A stretch of DNA of 64,000 nucleotides, from NCBI GenBank assembly GCA_022414725.1, contig JAJSRW010002151.1, positions 54,600 through 118,599 of the forward strand. The letters run 5' to 3'. How positions within the stretch are numbered: position 1 is the stretch's first letter; each line of letters begins with the position of its first letter. Shown piece after piece: positions 52,884-63,798 of the stretch. The notes under the pieces are model-generated. The model saw only the letters and a list, made by a program, of their open reading frames with translations, was not told where the DNA came from and ran no database searches. The DNA comes from Microglena sp. YARC (Eukaryota > Chlorophyta > Chlorophyceae > Chlamydomonadales > Chlamydomonadaceae). Both the position numbers and the translations under genes were made by a program.

Positions 52884-53051
52884 TAATGGGCGTTCCTGCC
52901 TCCCGGCCGATTTTGACTGGTTGCGAAACATGGTATGGAGCGGAATTGTGATTCCTTGGTGCTGATGTCTCAAGCTAGCGAGTTGTTCAGGAGGCTCTAA
53001 ATCCTGATTAGAAATTTTAAAAAATCGGCCGGGAGGCAGGAACGCCCATTA
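52884..53051. mobile_element. MITE family 3 nested in the transposase gene, complete
   Basis: Element 52886-53049 with TA at 52884-52885 and 53050-53051. The transposase frame is open on both sides, between the first catalytic Asp and the next strand, so the MITE arrived after the gene was in place. Confidence 0.9.
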
Positions 53052-53170
53052 AGTGTCACCGATGTAAAAACCCGCCTCATCAATGCTTATCAAATCCGAA
53101 TATCGGAAGTTTGCAAACATGGTGGCACTCAACTCATCGTAAGAAGCAAGTCGGTACAGGTTGGGAATGT
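53052..53170 (-). pseudogene. Mariner-type transposase, segment with the first catalytic Asp
   Basis: YDELSATMFANFRYSDLISI then DEAGFYIGDT: the first Asp of the DDE triad in its usual SIDEAGF context. Upstream of about 53170 the frame becomes antisense Fanzor sequence, so the helix-turn-helix part is deleted. Confidence 0.65.
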
Positions 53171-53536
53171 ACAGAAGGACGCAAGCGGATTCATAAGATT
53201 CTCCACTGCAAAAGCAGTCAAAGCGGAGCGCCACGCAAACAGAGCGGTGGTAGGCTTCACTGCGGGAAGACTTGGGACCGCGATGTGAACGCTTCCAGGA
53301 ACATCCTGATGCTTACACTTCACCAAGTCTTTGGGAGAGAGCGACCTCTCGCGTTTCGTCGAGACACGCCGAGAAGTTCCTCGACCCCCCCCCCCCCTGA
53401 TACTGATATGGGGACACAGACGGTTGAACGGTTCACCAAAGAGGCTACTCGGAATATCATCTTCGAGAACCTCTTCAACCTTCTGCACCCCCCAACGTTG
53501 CCCAAAAGCGACGATCTGCAGTCTGGATTATTATAA
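53171..53536 (+). pseudogene. Fanzor-like nuclease, C-terminal fragment
   Basis: RIHKILHCKSSQSGAPRKQS then GRLHCGKTWDRDVNASRNIL: zinc-finger cysteines and the RuvC-III Asp with the typical NAS-NI run. The RuvC-I and RuvC-II parts are missing. After the nuclease end the frame continues 90 codons to the element end; this tail is conserved at 2.75-3.0 kb and could be coding or guide-RNA sequence. Confidence 0.7.
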
Positions 53537-53589
53537 GGTGTCCCACTTTATTGAAAAAAAAATCTGTATGTATGTTAAATGTATGTAAA

Positions 53590-54218
53590 ATGTCTTCAAC
53601 ACCCCGCAATTCCTCTTCTACTTCAAAACGTAAGAAAAACTTCTGGAGAGCGACTTTTGCAGCTAAGCTGGCTGTGTTCATGCGAACGTTTCAGTCACAC
53701 AACATTCGTTTTTCCAAGAAGGAGGGCTTCCTTCACTCGAGTGATTATGTGAAGGGTATAATTCCCCTTTTGCATATGAACATCCGTCGCGAGGGGTTTC
53801 AAGTGGTAATGAGCACTACTAAGGGTAATTTGTCCATTGCCCTAGCTCAATTGTGTAGTAGCACGAACATCGAGGATATTCTTTCTTTCGAAAAGTTTAG
53901 TTGCCTGCGTCAGTGTGCTTTTACAAGTGACGTTCTTGTTGACCGCTTCGTAGACACGATTGAGACATCTTATGAGACCCGCAAGAACGGAATTAAGTTG
54001 GTGAAGCAGTTGGCTAAGCACCAGCGATGGCAGGTGAGTGCCGGTATCATCCCCGAGACCTCTATCGCGTGGTCCGAGAATCTTTAAATACACAAATCTC
54101 TGACGTCTTCGCAATCATTGCGTCCCGCCGACCCAAGGTATTCTTCATTTACGACAACCCGACTTTCGTCACCAAGCCTGTGTTAACTCGCACAAGGATG
54201 TCACGCATCAAGAAATAA
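53590..54218 (+). CDS. Hypothetical protein, probably frameshifted near its end
   Basis: The first frame gives 165 residues from ATG 53590 to 54087: a Ser/Thr/Lys-rich start, then helices (LAVFMRTFQSHNIRFSKKE, VLVDRFVDTIETSYETRK). At about 54070 the next frame continues well, to 54218, with QISDVFAIIASRRPKVFFIY and a basic end, so the full protein would have about 208 residues. A CAG-GTGAGT at 54028 could instead be a splice donor. The start is shared with the copy at the left edge of the window. Family unknown; the basic ends suggest nucleic acid binding. Confidence 0.5.
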
Positions 54219-54271
54219 TCTATCTGGATGAGAAGGTGTTTCTGTTTCAAGTATTTGAAAAAAATAAACAA

Positions 54272-54394
54272 CCGGTCGATTTTTACTGGTTGCGAAACAT
54301 GGTATGGAGCGAAATTGTGATTCCTTGGTGCTGATATCTCAAGCTATCCTGATTAGAAATTAAAAAAAATCGGCCGGGAGGCAGGAACGCCCAT
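54272..54394. mobile_element. MITE family 3, internally deleted and left-truncated
   Basis: The left arm has lost its first 14 or so bases, and the segment between CTCAAGCTA and TCCTGATTAG (about 27 bp in full copies) is deleted. The right arm is intact, ending at GCCCAT before TA. Confidence 0.8.
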
Positions 54395-54407
54395 TACCTC
54401 GACGTAA

Positions 54408-54443
54408 AATACACTCGACGGAATATTTAAATGAAACCGCTTT
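54408..54443 (-). mobile_element. Family 1 element end, minimal
   Basis: ACACTCGACGGAATATTTAA followed by ATGAAACCGCTTTC: terminal repeat with a changed first base (ACACTC for ACAGTC) and no hairpins. Confidence 0.5.
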
Positions 54444-54445
54444 CT

Positions 54446-54691
54446 TCAAGCCCCTAACGATTCAGTTTCACTCCTGAATTTATGAGAGGACTCTCTAATG
54501 AGTGTCTTAATGATACTTAGGACATTTCGTGTCCCAATTGTGTAGTAATCATCAGCGGACAGAGGGTAGCGCACTTCGATGTTTGTACCCTTAAGCCGTG
54601 ACCTCGAAACGTTGGTGGTGACCTTCGCTCTTTGAGCACTACTGCGTGTCTTTTGCACGTAAACCCTCAGGTTTTTCAATTGCCTTTGCAA
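54446..54691 (-). CDS. Small basic protein, start uncertain
   Basis: 81 residues from a TTG at 54691, with no ATG in the frame. The frame is open further upstream and reads Pro/Arg/Ser-rich (PIVCRRGSPSPIRTSS). RQLKNLRVYVQKTRSSAQRA and TNIEVRYPLSADDYYTIG look coding. It could be a decapitated DNA-binding protein. A family 1 end lies at its stop. Confidence 0.4.
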   Translation of the reverse strand: MQRQLKNLRVYVQKTRSSAQRAKVTTNVSRSRLKGTNIEVRYPLSADDYYTIGTRNVLSIIKTLIRESSHKFRSETESLGA

Positions 54692-54759
54692 TGAAGACGT
54701 TCTTATTGGAGATGGTGACCCACGTCGACAAACGATGGGTGTTGGATGTGGAGTGATTT

Positions 54760-55969
54760 TTTTTTGCCGTACAGAACCCTGTTAGGAAACGATAAATGAG
54801 ACCCCAGAATCGTCATCCAATAAGGTGGTGTAAAAGTATATTGAATTTTTTTACCGTTCCGTTTCACGCCGTCGCGTGAATCATCAAAGAACTTCTATGT
54901 AGTTACCCATACTGAAAGCCGTTCGACATCATCAGCATGATCCCTGCAGACAGGGTCGGCTCAACGTCCCTTGCATTCCAATTCCCTATTGCCAGTAGCT
55001 ACTGCCCCTAGGATGGTGATCACTGCTGCCACCCTCTATTCCAATGGAGACAAATAGGATCGTTATGGCAATGCACATTATGATCCATACATGAAGCTCT
55101 TCATAACATGTATACGCAGCTAGACCGCTTGAGGCTCTCTTTGTGTCTTTCTTGTTAGAGACCCTGGATACGACGTAGGCCTACGGTCTTTGCGACGAAG
55201 TGCGATGCAACTATGTACACGATAGCCACTACAGCCCGTGATTACGGAGCGCATGTCATAAGCGACGACAATCGACTTACAATGTTTGCTGCTAATAATG
55301 TGCAGTCGAAGAGTGGACATTTTTGATTATTTAAACTACTTATTTTTATGTACATGTATTTTCCGAAGATTTGTACCCAAACCCAACCCAATGTAAAGTA
55401 AACTTGTCAAATTTCAAAATCGAAGTCACCATGACATACCCATCACCAACAACACACACAATTATTCAATTATACCGAACTGTACCGTTGTGTACCCCTG
55501 ACATCTGACCCACGTTCTATTTTTTGTCAAGACACGATCCTCGTGCCGGAAGATGCCAAGAATGCGAAGAAAATTGTACCTCACTGCTCTGCCACTCCGT
55601 TCGATCGCAAGGAAGACGAATGACGTCGATAACCACCAGAAGCGCCGCTGCCCTTTTTGGTATCCATAAATGACTCGTCACACAAAAGAGCTTATCTCTA
55701 CACGGCCGTCTAAACAACTAGGGACTTCCCACCCCCCACATTCTTCCCCCACTCCTGCTCCCCCCTCCATCACTCGCCCTTGCATTCGGATCATGTCCCT
55801 GAAGTGTCGCCGAATACATGGCTGCAACAAATGGGTCCTGGATATCGTGATACTCGCGGCCCCCCTTTGAGCGACATTGCCAACAAGCCGCAATGCTCTA
55901 AAGACGCGCAGCACAACGCACGTCACTGTACAACTCACGCACCGCCAGCCAAGCAAGGACGAAGTGATG
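54760..55969. other. Gene-poor stretch
   Basis: Only short ORFs. One minus-strand frame (55678-56058) and one plus-strand frame (55780-56010, with CSKDAQHNARHCTTHAPP, which recalls the Cys/His knuckle at 24.4 kb) overlap each other and neither can be preferred. No repeats of the other families are seen. Confidence 0.35.
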
Positions 55970-56593
55970 CTACAAATTATCATGTGAACTGGCTGTTCTG
56001 CGCGATTTGAAGAAACCGACCATGAAGAGAACGTCCCCTGGGAGGTCCCCTGCCACATTTATGAATAGAGGACGGAATGCACGCGAAAGACCCTCCTCTA
56101 TTCTCGCTCTTCTAGCATGTGAAACGGACAAACACCGCCCTGTCACTGTCTGCCCTGACTGATCTGGTAAAGAAGAGAAGCACTGCCAACGCGCGCCAAT
56201 ATGTCCGGCGACCACCCGGACATGGATGCGTCCCTCCTCCTCATCTGCTCCACTACACGGAGAAGACCAGCGACCCTCTATCGTGGCGCGTATGAGATGC
56301 GGTCGCTCGTTATTGCTGACTGGCTTTATTATCATTGAACGCTTCCGAAACGATGGCCTCTCAGAGCGGCTACTATCCTGGTACCTGTTTTGCGTCCGAT
56401 GAAACTGGGTGCGCGATCCACGGACGCGAGCCAAGAACACTGAAACTGTCTGGCGCCAAGTGGTGAAGAGGCACTTACTCCACTGTCGAATTGCCACCTG
56501 CCATTGTTTCGCAAAAGAAGACGAGTTTGACTGGGGTCGTTTGATCGCTCTCACATCCTCCATTAGGACGAACAGAACTCGCGTCCACGGCAC
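55970..56593 (-). CDS. Hypothetical Arg/Ser-rich protein, doubtful
   Basis: A 207-codon open frame, basic and Arg-rich (RVRGSRTQFHRTQNRYQDSS) with no recognised domain. It overlaps the C-terminal half of the membrane-protein frame at 56475-56780 and could be its frameshifted continuation. The length alone is the main support. Confidence 0.3.
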   Translation of the reverse strand: MPWTRVLFVLMEDVRAIKRPQSNSSSFAKQWQVAIRQWSKCLFTTWRQTVSVFLARVRGSRTQFHRTQNRYQDSSRSERPSFRKRSMIIKPVSNNERPHLIRATIEGRWSSPCSGADEEEGRIHVRVVAGHIGARWQCFSSLPDQSGQTVTGRCLSVSHARRARIEEGLSRAFRPLFINVAGDLPGDVLFMVGFFKSRRTASSHDNL

Positions 56594-56780
56594 CGCGGGG
56601 GGTAGGAGCCTCCTTGAGAGTCTTTGTATATTGTCTCCCTCTTCCTGACGCGAAACTGGGTGTAGAGAACCTTTCTTTGTTACGATATGTGTAACGACAA
56701 CAACAGCAATACACTATACAACAATAAGCTAGTGCAAAGATCAACATCGCTGCCGCTAGCACAGTCTGTAAAGATGACAT
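56475..56780 (-). CDS. Small single-span membrane protein
   Basis: 101 residues. Residues 5-27 (TVLAAAMLIFALAYCCIVYCC) are a membrane helix followed by a Cys cluster, possibly palmitoylated, and a basic stop-transfer segment (RYTYRNKER). The cytosolic tail is Ser/Pro-rich. This anchor layout is unlikely by chance. No family is recognised. Confidence 0.4.
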   Translation of the reverse strand: MSSLQTVLAAAMLIFALAYCCIVYCCCCRYTYRNKERFSTPSFASGRGRQYTKTLKEAPTPRGAVDASSVRPNGGCESDQTTPVKLVFFCETMAGGNSTVE

Positions 56781-56929
56781 GGTGTGGTGGTGGTAAGCGT
56801 AATATCATTTTCGTTTTATTGTTCCCTCACTGAGGCCACAAAAAAATTTCTTTAATCCCCTCATTATCGCCCCAACAGTAATGCAACAACACGTCCAGTA
56901 CAATTGCCTAATGCGGAGACTATTCACAC

Positions 56930-56965
56930 ACATCAACATCAACATCAACATCAACTTCGACATCA
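56930..56965. repeat. CATCAA microsatellite
   Basis: About six CATCAA/CATCAAC units. A minus-strand Leu/Met-rich ORF across it is an artefact. Confidence 0.6.
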
Positions 56966-56983
56966 ACACAAGGTGCTGATACT

Positions 56984-57325
56984 CTAGTAATAAAGAAAGG
57001 ACCAACATCGGCAGCAACTAAGAAACACAAGCAATAGCAATAGCAATAGCATACATATAAGCAACACTACCAAGAACTTAAAACGACCACCAAAATTGTG
57101 ACTATAGAGGTCAGTTGCATCCCCTAAACAAAAGCCAGTAACAAAATCTGCGAAGAAACCAGATGTTGGGTTTAAGCAAGATAAGACTGCGACGACACTT
57201 CCAAAACAACTGGTGCGAAGACAACAAGGAACGTTATAATGAAGCACAATTTCGTTCTCTTCGTCGCGTCGTGCGAACAGTACATCCCCACACACATCCT
57301 CTGTAATCACTGTCACGAAAAACAA
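56984..57325 (-). CDS. Small membrane protein with a C-terminal anchor
   Basis: 113 residues. A short hydrophobic start (MFFVTVITEDV) and Cys-containing middle (CCLRTSCFGSVVAVLSCL) precede a strong membrane helix (FLVVLLICMLLLLLLLVFL) and a short Cys-rich tail. It could be a type I or tail-anchored protein. Not recognised. Confidence 0.4.
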   Translation of the reverse strand: MFFVTVITEDVCGDVLFARRDEENEIVLHYNVPCCLRTSCFGSVVAVLSCLNPTSGFFADFVTGFCLGDATDLYSHNFGGRFKFLVVLLICMLLLLLLLVFLSCCRCWSFLYY

Positions 57326-57329
57326 TGGT

Positions 57330-57940
57330 AAGAAAAGCGTTTCAGAAATTAGTAATCCGCACCTAAGACAAAGCCCGCAACAACAACGTACAAGATGCTT
57401 AACGTTATCGTCTCCTGCTACTACGAGTAACTACTTCTACTACTAAGTCTACAAAGAAACGTTCTTCGCCAAAAGTCCTGTACCATCCAACAAGCTCCAT
57501 CATCTAACATGGCCTTCCTGAATGCTTTTTCGGCTTTGACGACAACCGGTTCTAAACTAGTAATAAACATGGTGGTCAATTATCGATGTCGAAGTAAGAA
57601 AACAGCGTGGTGGTAATGAGACTGATTTCTTGGGGCATGTCTACGACGTGCGTCGCATTTGGCGTCGCATAGACGCGCCTGTTATATCTTCTATGAAACT
57701 GGTATGCGTTAATGTGTCAACATGCATTCCACGACTCCTGGTGATGTCTACACAGGTGACGGAACGCGATCACACATACTGTGTTCCCCACCAATCCGTC
57801 GACACCATCTGTGGACACAACTATCAGTTCCACCTTCCGAATACCAGGTGATTGTTTAAATGTTTTGTACTTCATTTGTACATTATCCGTGCTGTACACT
57901 ACACTCGTTGCTGAAAGCATAATGCGACGGAGGGCATTAA
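57330..57940. other. No convincing gene
   Basis: About 600 bp with only short overlapping ORFs on both strands. No repeat of the known families. Confidence 0.3.
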
Positions 57941-58103
57941 AATTGGGCGTTCCTGCCTCCCGGCGATTTTGACTGGTTGCGAAACATGGTATGGAGCGGA
58001 TTTATTCCTTTGGTGCTGATGTCCTCAAGCTAGCGAGTCGTTCAGGAGGCTCTAAATCCTGATTAGAAATTTTAAAGATCGGAGGAGGCAGGAACGCCCA
58101 TTA
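57941..58103. mobile_element. MITE family 3, decayed copy
   Basis: Element about 57943-58101. Both arms carry single-base losses (CCCGGCGATTTT, GATCGGAGGAGGCAGG), and the centre lacks GTGA. It is the oldest-looking full-length copy and ties this region to the rest of the window. Confidence 0.8.
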
Positions 58104-58529
58104 TTACTGTTTCCGGGGTTATCGGGTGGCGTCCCTGACTGCGTTGTTGTTTCCCGAATCCTTATGATGCGGAGACGGGACGCCAGTAGCATTTGTTGTG
58201 TTGTTGCATTTTTTTTGAGGTTCACAAACCAACCCAAATATAGATCCCATGAAAATAAGAATAATGGAAAAGATGAAAATAAACCAGTCCTTATATTATG
58301 AAATTTGTATAAAAGAATTGGGGATATGATAAAACGGCTATAATTTGCCAGGCTGGTCGGTATTATTTGTTTTTGAAAAAAATTATACGTTCCATGTATT
58401 TTTAAAATTTTATTGTTATATATTTTTTGGGCGCTATCCTCGAGTTCAGCCCGAGGATGTGCTGCGCGCTTGATTGTGGATGGGGATGCTACACTCAACT
58501 TAAATCATGTTCCATGTGAAACACGATAT
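58104..58529. other. AT-rich stretch without a clear gene
   Basis: A minus-strand open frame crosses it from 58498 into the MITE, which argues against it. A/T runs near 58375-58425. Confidence 0.35.
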
Positions 58530-58590
58530 TAGGTACACCGTTAGGTGTGCCGTACACGAAGCGGTTTCATTTTAGTATTCCGGGACTGTA
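58530..58590 (+). mobile_element. Family 1 element end with hairpin
   Basis: GGTACACCGTTAGGTGTGCC (stem ACACC/GGTGT, loop GTTA), then GCGGTTTCATTTTAGTATTC, and a terminal repeat missing three bases (CCGGGACTGTA). Confidence 0.65.
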
Positions 58591-58661
58591 TCAAATTCCC
58601 TATAAAGTTATGCGTTCATTCCTCTACACAGCTTACCTCATTAAAAAAAGGTTTTTCGAAA

Positions 58662-58850
58662 ATGTTCTCTTCGCGTAAGTTGAATGTCCGTGCGACAATC
58701 GCCGAGTGTCGTTTTAATGTGTACATGCACACGAAGATAGACATCTGCTCTTATTTCGTCAGAGCTTTCAATGTTCATCCGATACTTTATGGAAATGGAT
58801 ACTACATGTCAAATGGATCGGTCCCCCTGTCTTTTGTTTCGTCTACTTGA
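58662..58850 (+). CDS. Short hypothetical protein, doubtful
   Basis: 62 residues from Met 58662 (SSRKLNVRATIAECRFNVYM and on). The longer frame from 58545 begins inside the element end, so I use the later Met. Mixed composition; no family. Confidence 0.25.
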   Translation: MFSSRKLNVRATIAECRFNVYMHTKIDICSYFVRAFNVHPILYGNGYYMSNGSVPLSFVSST

Positions 58851-58954
58851 TCGAGCGCCCTATAAGAACTAATTTGTAGAACCGACAACTACTCTCAGGA
58901 GGACTCTCGATATCTAGGTATGTCAACAACAACAACAAATCTCATTCCGATAAT

Positions 58955-59278
58955 ATGTGTTGTGATCACAAATTCATCTTCCGGCCCCTCACAACCGCAT
59001 CTTTATTCGCTCCCTATTCAACTCGTTTCTCTGGAAACGTAAAAGTGGACGTGACGTCTTCTTCAGACACACACCACCATAGACCCGCGATTGACTCTGC
59101 GTGCCGGCATGCTTTGCGCATGATCAAGTTGCTCGGGAGTTATCGCATGTCTCTTTTGCTATATGGCGGTTCGGGACCCGCGCTCTTCTGGTGTATTCTG
59201 ATGCTTCTCTCACAAACGCAAACAAATGAACGACCAGTTTCTTCTCACATCGTAATGGGCGACTTTACCCGCGGATAA
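58955..59278 (+). CDS. Hypothetical protein, doubtful
   Basis: 107 residues with a hydrophobic patch (SLLLYGGSGPALFWCILMLL) that could span a membrane. No other support. Confidence 0.25.
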   Translation: MCCDHKFIFRPLTTASLFAPYSTRFSGNVKVDVTSSSDTHHHRPAIDSACRHALRMIKLLGSYRMSLLLYGGSGPALFWCILMLLSQTQTNERPVSSHIVMGDFTRG

Positions 59279-59553
59279 TTGACAAGAAATGACAAAGGTT
59301 ATGGGTGCCAACAAATGCCATGGTTCATTGACATAAATAGTGTAAAACGTTTGTCGCAATATGCAAAATTTTGCATCGAGAAGATGGAGGATGGCAAGTA
59401 AGTCTCGAAAGCCAGAAACAATGGCACTCCTACGTGACCAGGCCGTACTTTACCTCACGAGTAATGAAAATTGTAGCATCCTCGTGATTGTGGACAACAA
59501 GTGTAAGTTCGCCGAGATGGAGACGGCTGTCCTTTAAAACCGAAAATTGAGAA

Positions 59554-59961
59554 GTGCGCTTCTTTGAACGTACGCGAAGATTGGAGCAACCGTTGTTTAT
59601 TTCGTGTAGTGGTTCTGTGCTCCGTTCGACTCCCAACATCGACTCTTCCGTGCTAACGGGAAACCACGCGCTCTCTCAGAGACTTTCGTTTTTGGTCGAT
59701 AACAAGCCGACAACACACAAGACGGCTTCCGTTGTTCACCGCATTCCGTCGCGCGAACATTCCCTTTTCTGCGTGCTGAGGACGCCTTACCTCTTCTCTG
59801 GAACGACATCATTCTCCGCTCACGGTGAGGTGATCAGTAATCAGACCTCGTCCCTAACGCAACGGACGGAAGCCAGTCAAGTGCGCCCGTGCCAAGCAGC
59901 GTCGTGCTCTTACGTGGAGGTACAGACGCGGTCGTGCGACGACGGGCTTGCATTTTCGTGA
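59554..59961 (+). CDS. Hypothetical Ser/Thr-rich protein, doubtful
   Basis: 135 residues, rich in Ser, Thr and Arg, with no recognised motif. It is the longest open frame between 57.4 and 64 kb on this strand. Codon pattern gives no clear evidence for coding. Confidence 0.3.
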   Translation: MRFFERTRRLEQPLFISCSGSVLRSTPNIDSSVLTGNHALSQRLSFLVDNKPTTHKTASVVHRIPSREHSLFCVLRTPYLFSGTTSFSAHGEVISNQTSSLTQRTEASQVRPCQAASCSYVEVQTRSCDDGLAFS

Positions 59962-60149
59962 CGTGCATGGCTGAGCAATCAATGGCGCATAAAGTTTATC
60001 GAAAAAACCGTGTCTTTGTTATTGACGTGCAATCGTCATGTAAGCGGATTTTCTTTGCTGGACACTGTCGCCTAGACTTATTGTTTATTGTTGCTGGGCG
60101 GCTACTGGTCGACGCCTTGTTTTATGTTCGTCGAGGGTAGAGAATGGGC

Positions 60150-61840
60150 CTGAAAATCAAACAGTTTCAAAAGGAAATGTAAAGATACATCCGTGGTGAA
60201 GTCGCGATTTGTGATGATTTAAGACAGTTCCTGTGGTATCTCTCTTTGTCATGCTCCTGCTAGTGATTCGTGGCCTTCACACTGACCTATTTCGAAAATC
60301 GAGATGAATTAAATCCAAGTGCCTAACCTGGTGATTCATAAATTGAATTCGATCATTGAGATCCTCCATCAATGGTTCCACACCAATGTTTGGGACAAGG
60401 ATTATCAATGGTCCAATGGTCTTCCGAGAAATCACTAAGGAATTTCAGAGAATCTACTAAGGAATCTTCCAGAGAAAACAAGTGCGTAACTGAGGGTTTG
60501 CGAGAGAATGTGTTAGATTTCAAACGCGAGCTAATTCCCACAATCTGATACGTGTGTCGCTTTTACGAGCAATGCGTCTCGATTCACGACAGAGACTTCG
60601 ATCCTTACCGGCATGTTCAATGAGATGCGTGGAACGAAGCAAAAATTCAGAAAAAAATCGATTTGGGTTGTCCTCTCTAATCCAGAAAAAGGCGATGGAG
60701 GAGGTTCGCTTGCATTTGAGCGATTTTGTAGTGGCGAGTCTTCGCATGGTGCGAGAAAGCGAATATAAATCATGAGTGAACAGAAACAAACATATAAATC
60801 GAAACGGTTACAGTTGCCGTTTAAGCAGTGATCGCTCGTGTGGTACATAATCCGCCGCCGTTGCTTGACAAGAGAGTTTACGACGCGATGAATCATCGAA
60901 AACGGCATGATCTCTTTACAAGCAACTCGTGATTTCCAGGAAAATCGAAATCAAAAACGCTGAATCAAAATCGAATGATCAAAAAGTCGAAATGATCAAA
61001 ACGGTGCGACAGATCAATAATAAAAAATGCATCTTCTTCATCTTCGCTGCGGGGTCATTTGGTACACGTTTTGAACCCACCTCCATCCCCGCATTCCGAT
61101 TGCGTAACGCATGTTCCTGTGTTTAGCCGAGCTGTCAATCTCTGAAGTTTTCTCCAGAAGCTGAACAAGGCTTTTGATACATTACAATCATTCATTACAT
61201 TTATAGCTACTTGACACCGCGAGGGTGTAATGAAGACTCTGTTTAAACAAAAAAGCACCCACAAAGCAAAAAACCCATTACAATCAGGGGTTGTCCGGAC
61301 AAACAAACAACTCCAACCACCGCGTTTTGGTGGCGAGGTTATTAAACCCCTTAGAGAGACCCAGATCTCAACACATTACAGTGGCGAGGTAAAGAAGCTA
61401 ACAATTGATGCAAAAGAAGAACTGATGTTCCTGACCGCCACATAACAAACCTACGTGACTTACGAGCATGCATTGAAATCGCGCTCACTCTTTGCACTTT
61501 GCGACAACTACAGAGAAACACGTAAGCACTGTACAGTGTGTGCAGGTTGCGAGATTTGGAAAGCTTGAGACACAACGTTGTCTGCGATTGTTGCAACTAA
61601 CCCATAATAGTCTTCACTGTTCATCAATCACACTATGGTCTTCTCTCGGAGGGCCGTCCGCGCATGATCCAACACGCGAGACCCGACGGCCGTGTTTTTG
61701 TAACGTTTTTGCAGATTCATTCTTCCTTGATGCATCCTTTGCAGAGAAAAGAAGCAGACCTAGATGTTCCCATACGGCCGACTGTCTGCTTGTTTGTGAG
61801 CGTCCTGCCACCTGGAGCGTATGAATATCCACGACTGTAA
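60150..61840. other. Gene-poor stretch
   Basis: Short ORFs on both strands overlap heavily (for example 60531-60908 minus and 60554-60775 plus). No repeat, transposon end or known motif seen. Confidence 0.35.
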
Positions 61841-61848
61841 GTCGAACT

Positions 61849-62109
61849 TCATGTCCAGGAAGTCATGTTATCCACGTTTTCTTCTCGAAACGGGGTTTCT
61901 AAGAAAAAATTGGCTCGCGAGATTGATGTTTTTCCGTAGGAATCATAACGTATTCGTTGAAATAGGATACGCGGCTCTAGCATCAAAGGAAGACATCCAA
62001 CTGTATACCCTTGCTTGCATAGGGTGTAGTCGTAATGTCGGACAGAATCCCCATCGCAGATCCGACAAGGAATTCTGCCGTCTTCAAATGACAAACCATA
62101 CGAAGACAA
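61849..62109 (-). CDS. Short hypothetical protein, doubtful
   Basis: 86 residues with IPCRICDGDSVRHYDYTLCK, a Cys/His pattern that might be part of a zinc ribbon. No other support. Confidence 0.25.
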   Translation of the reverse strand: MSSYGLSFEDGRIPCRICDGDSVRHYDYTLCKQGYTVGCLPLMLEPRILFQRIRYDSYGKTSISRANFFLETPFREENVDNMTSWT

Positions 62110-63798
62110 TTCTTCAGTTATTACGAACCTTCGAGTTTTGATCTTACCGACTATTAAGATCCAAACTTGATGTGTCTCATTGACTGGTCACTGGTTGTTG
62201 AAAACTGTTTTGCTTTGATATCTCTTCTCCCTACATCTGATCGATCACGTCCCGCCCCCCATTCCAACCCCCGACGATGCAGCGGCGCCAAGTGCTGCTG
62301 TGAAGAAGGAGAACGCAGGGAACCCCCTGACACCTGGATCAATCGCTCCAGAGAAGAAACTACGCTGCTGGTGGACATCTGCGAGTTGTGCGCTCAATCG
62401 TCCAGGAAGACTGCTCTCGTACTCACTTGAGAGGTCGACGCGTCAGAAAGAATCCACCGGCTCCACCACAGCGCCTTGGCGGACGCGACAAAGTCGATGA
62501 TGTCATTCTCCCCCCTCCATCTCCCCGCCGTATAATACCGCGTCACTAGTGATGATCATTGGCACCTGTCCACACACGAATGGATCGACTTGCCGCCGGC
62601 AAATAAGACGAACAGGGAACCGGCACGCGTGTCGGTCCTGAGAATGGCCCACACTATGCTTACTTATGTGGCAGTGCTGCCTATAGAAAGGAGGTTGCGA
62701 GAGAGGTTCGGTGGAGGCAACGTATGAAGAAGAAGAATTAGAAATCATAGGGTAAATGCAAAAAATGAACGAGAATTAAAGTGAATTGGACCTTAAAATG
62801 ACACTTGTTTGAACGAATGTGTAAATTCACTGGATCTTCAATCCGGCCGGCAGGCCATATCCCATTTCTTAACCCTTCGCATTACTGGACAAGCGGAGAT
62901 TGTATCACGCCCAAGAGCTAACATCTCATGAAAACACAAACGGGACAAGCTCAATTGCTTTCCACCCAACACGCTTTCAATCTGAGCTTTGTAAAACCCT
63001 ATCGACGCGTGAAATGCTTGCAAGTAGCTGTGAGGAAACAGGGGGGGGGGGGGCGTCGTCCAGTTCAGGTATAGGTCGCACGGTCGCAAAACGGATGGCA
63101 TCTTCTTCGGCGGTCGATAAGGTTTGCAAGAATCTTGTCCTCGGAATGCATATCATAAATGCACGCCCTTAGCCCCCGCGACCTGTGCGGGCCAACGGTG
63201 CGCAACTGCGCGTTTGTCAGGCGCATCTCGAAGCTGAAGAACAAGCGTCACCGAAACGTTAGTCCCTAGCGAAACGTCGGTGGGCAATAGTGCAGGTGGT
63301 TTCCCTTCTTGAAGTACGAGACAGCGGCCTGCGCGTCCATGGAGAGCGCGAGTGAATCTCGACACACTTCGTGCCAGCATCCTTGTAGGATACGCAAAAT
63401 TGGACGCCAGTGTGACGCCGATTCGCAGCGGGCGGAACAAAGATAACTGTAAAGAAACTCCTTTTCGCTAAGGAATCTCGCGTATGACAAGCACAACATT
63501 TTGGCTCACGGGAGCGAAGAGCACTGCTCTTCCTGCTTCACATTCGCGTTGTGGTGCCGCTCGGCAGATCTTGAGCCCCTCGCCCGCGTTTCAAGAAGGT
63601 GTCGTCCTCTTTAGAAAGACCTGGAAAGTTCCTGCACACTTGACGCCGTGGCCGTAAACAACAACGTCTGTCTCTTGGTGATTGGCCATGGCAAGGCGGC
63701 TCATGACCAAATCGTCTGAATCCTGGGTCTAGCAGGGGCGGTCCATCTCGTCCAGCACTACACACGTCCGTCTTTGCACACTTGCTGAAACCAGGTAA
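62110..63798. other. Gene-poor stretch, GC-rich in its last part
   Basis: No convincing gene. A G13 run is at 63041-63053. From about 63150 G+C content rises and ORFs on the minus strand become Arg/Pro-rich, as expected for noncoding GC-rich DNA. Confidence 0.35.

Larger units (their letters stand above)
52266..53570. mobile_element. Mariner-Fanzor element of family 2, broken
   Basis: Left end TACAGCTAGGGACATTTGAT...GTGGGACACC at 52266, right end GGTGTCCCACTTTATTGAAA...CTGTA at 53532-53570. Inside are a mariner transposase on the minus strand (split by a MITE) and Fanzor C-terminal sequence on the plus strand. The two genes are divergent and both have lost their N-termini where they meet (about 53170), so the middle is deleted. 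Confidence 0.65.
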
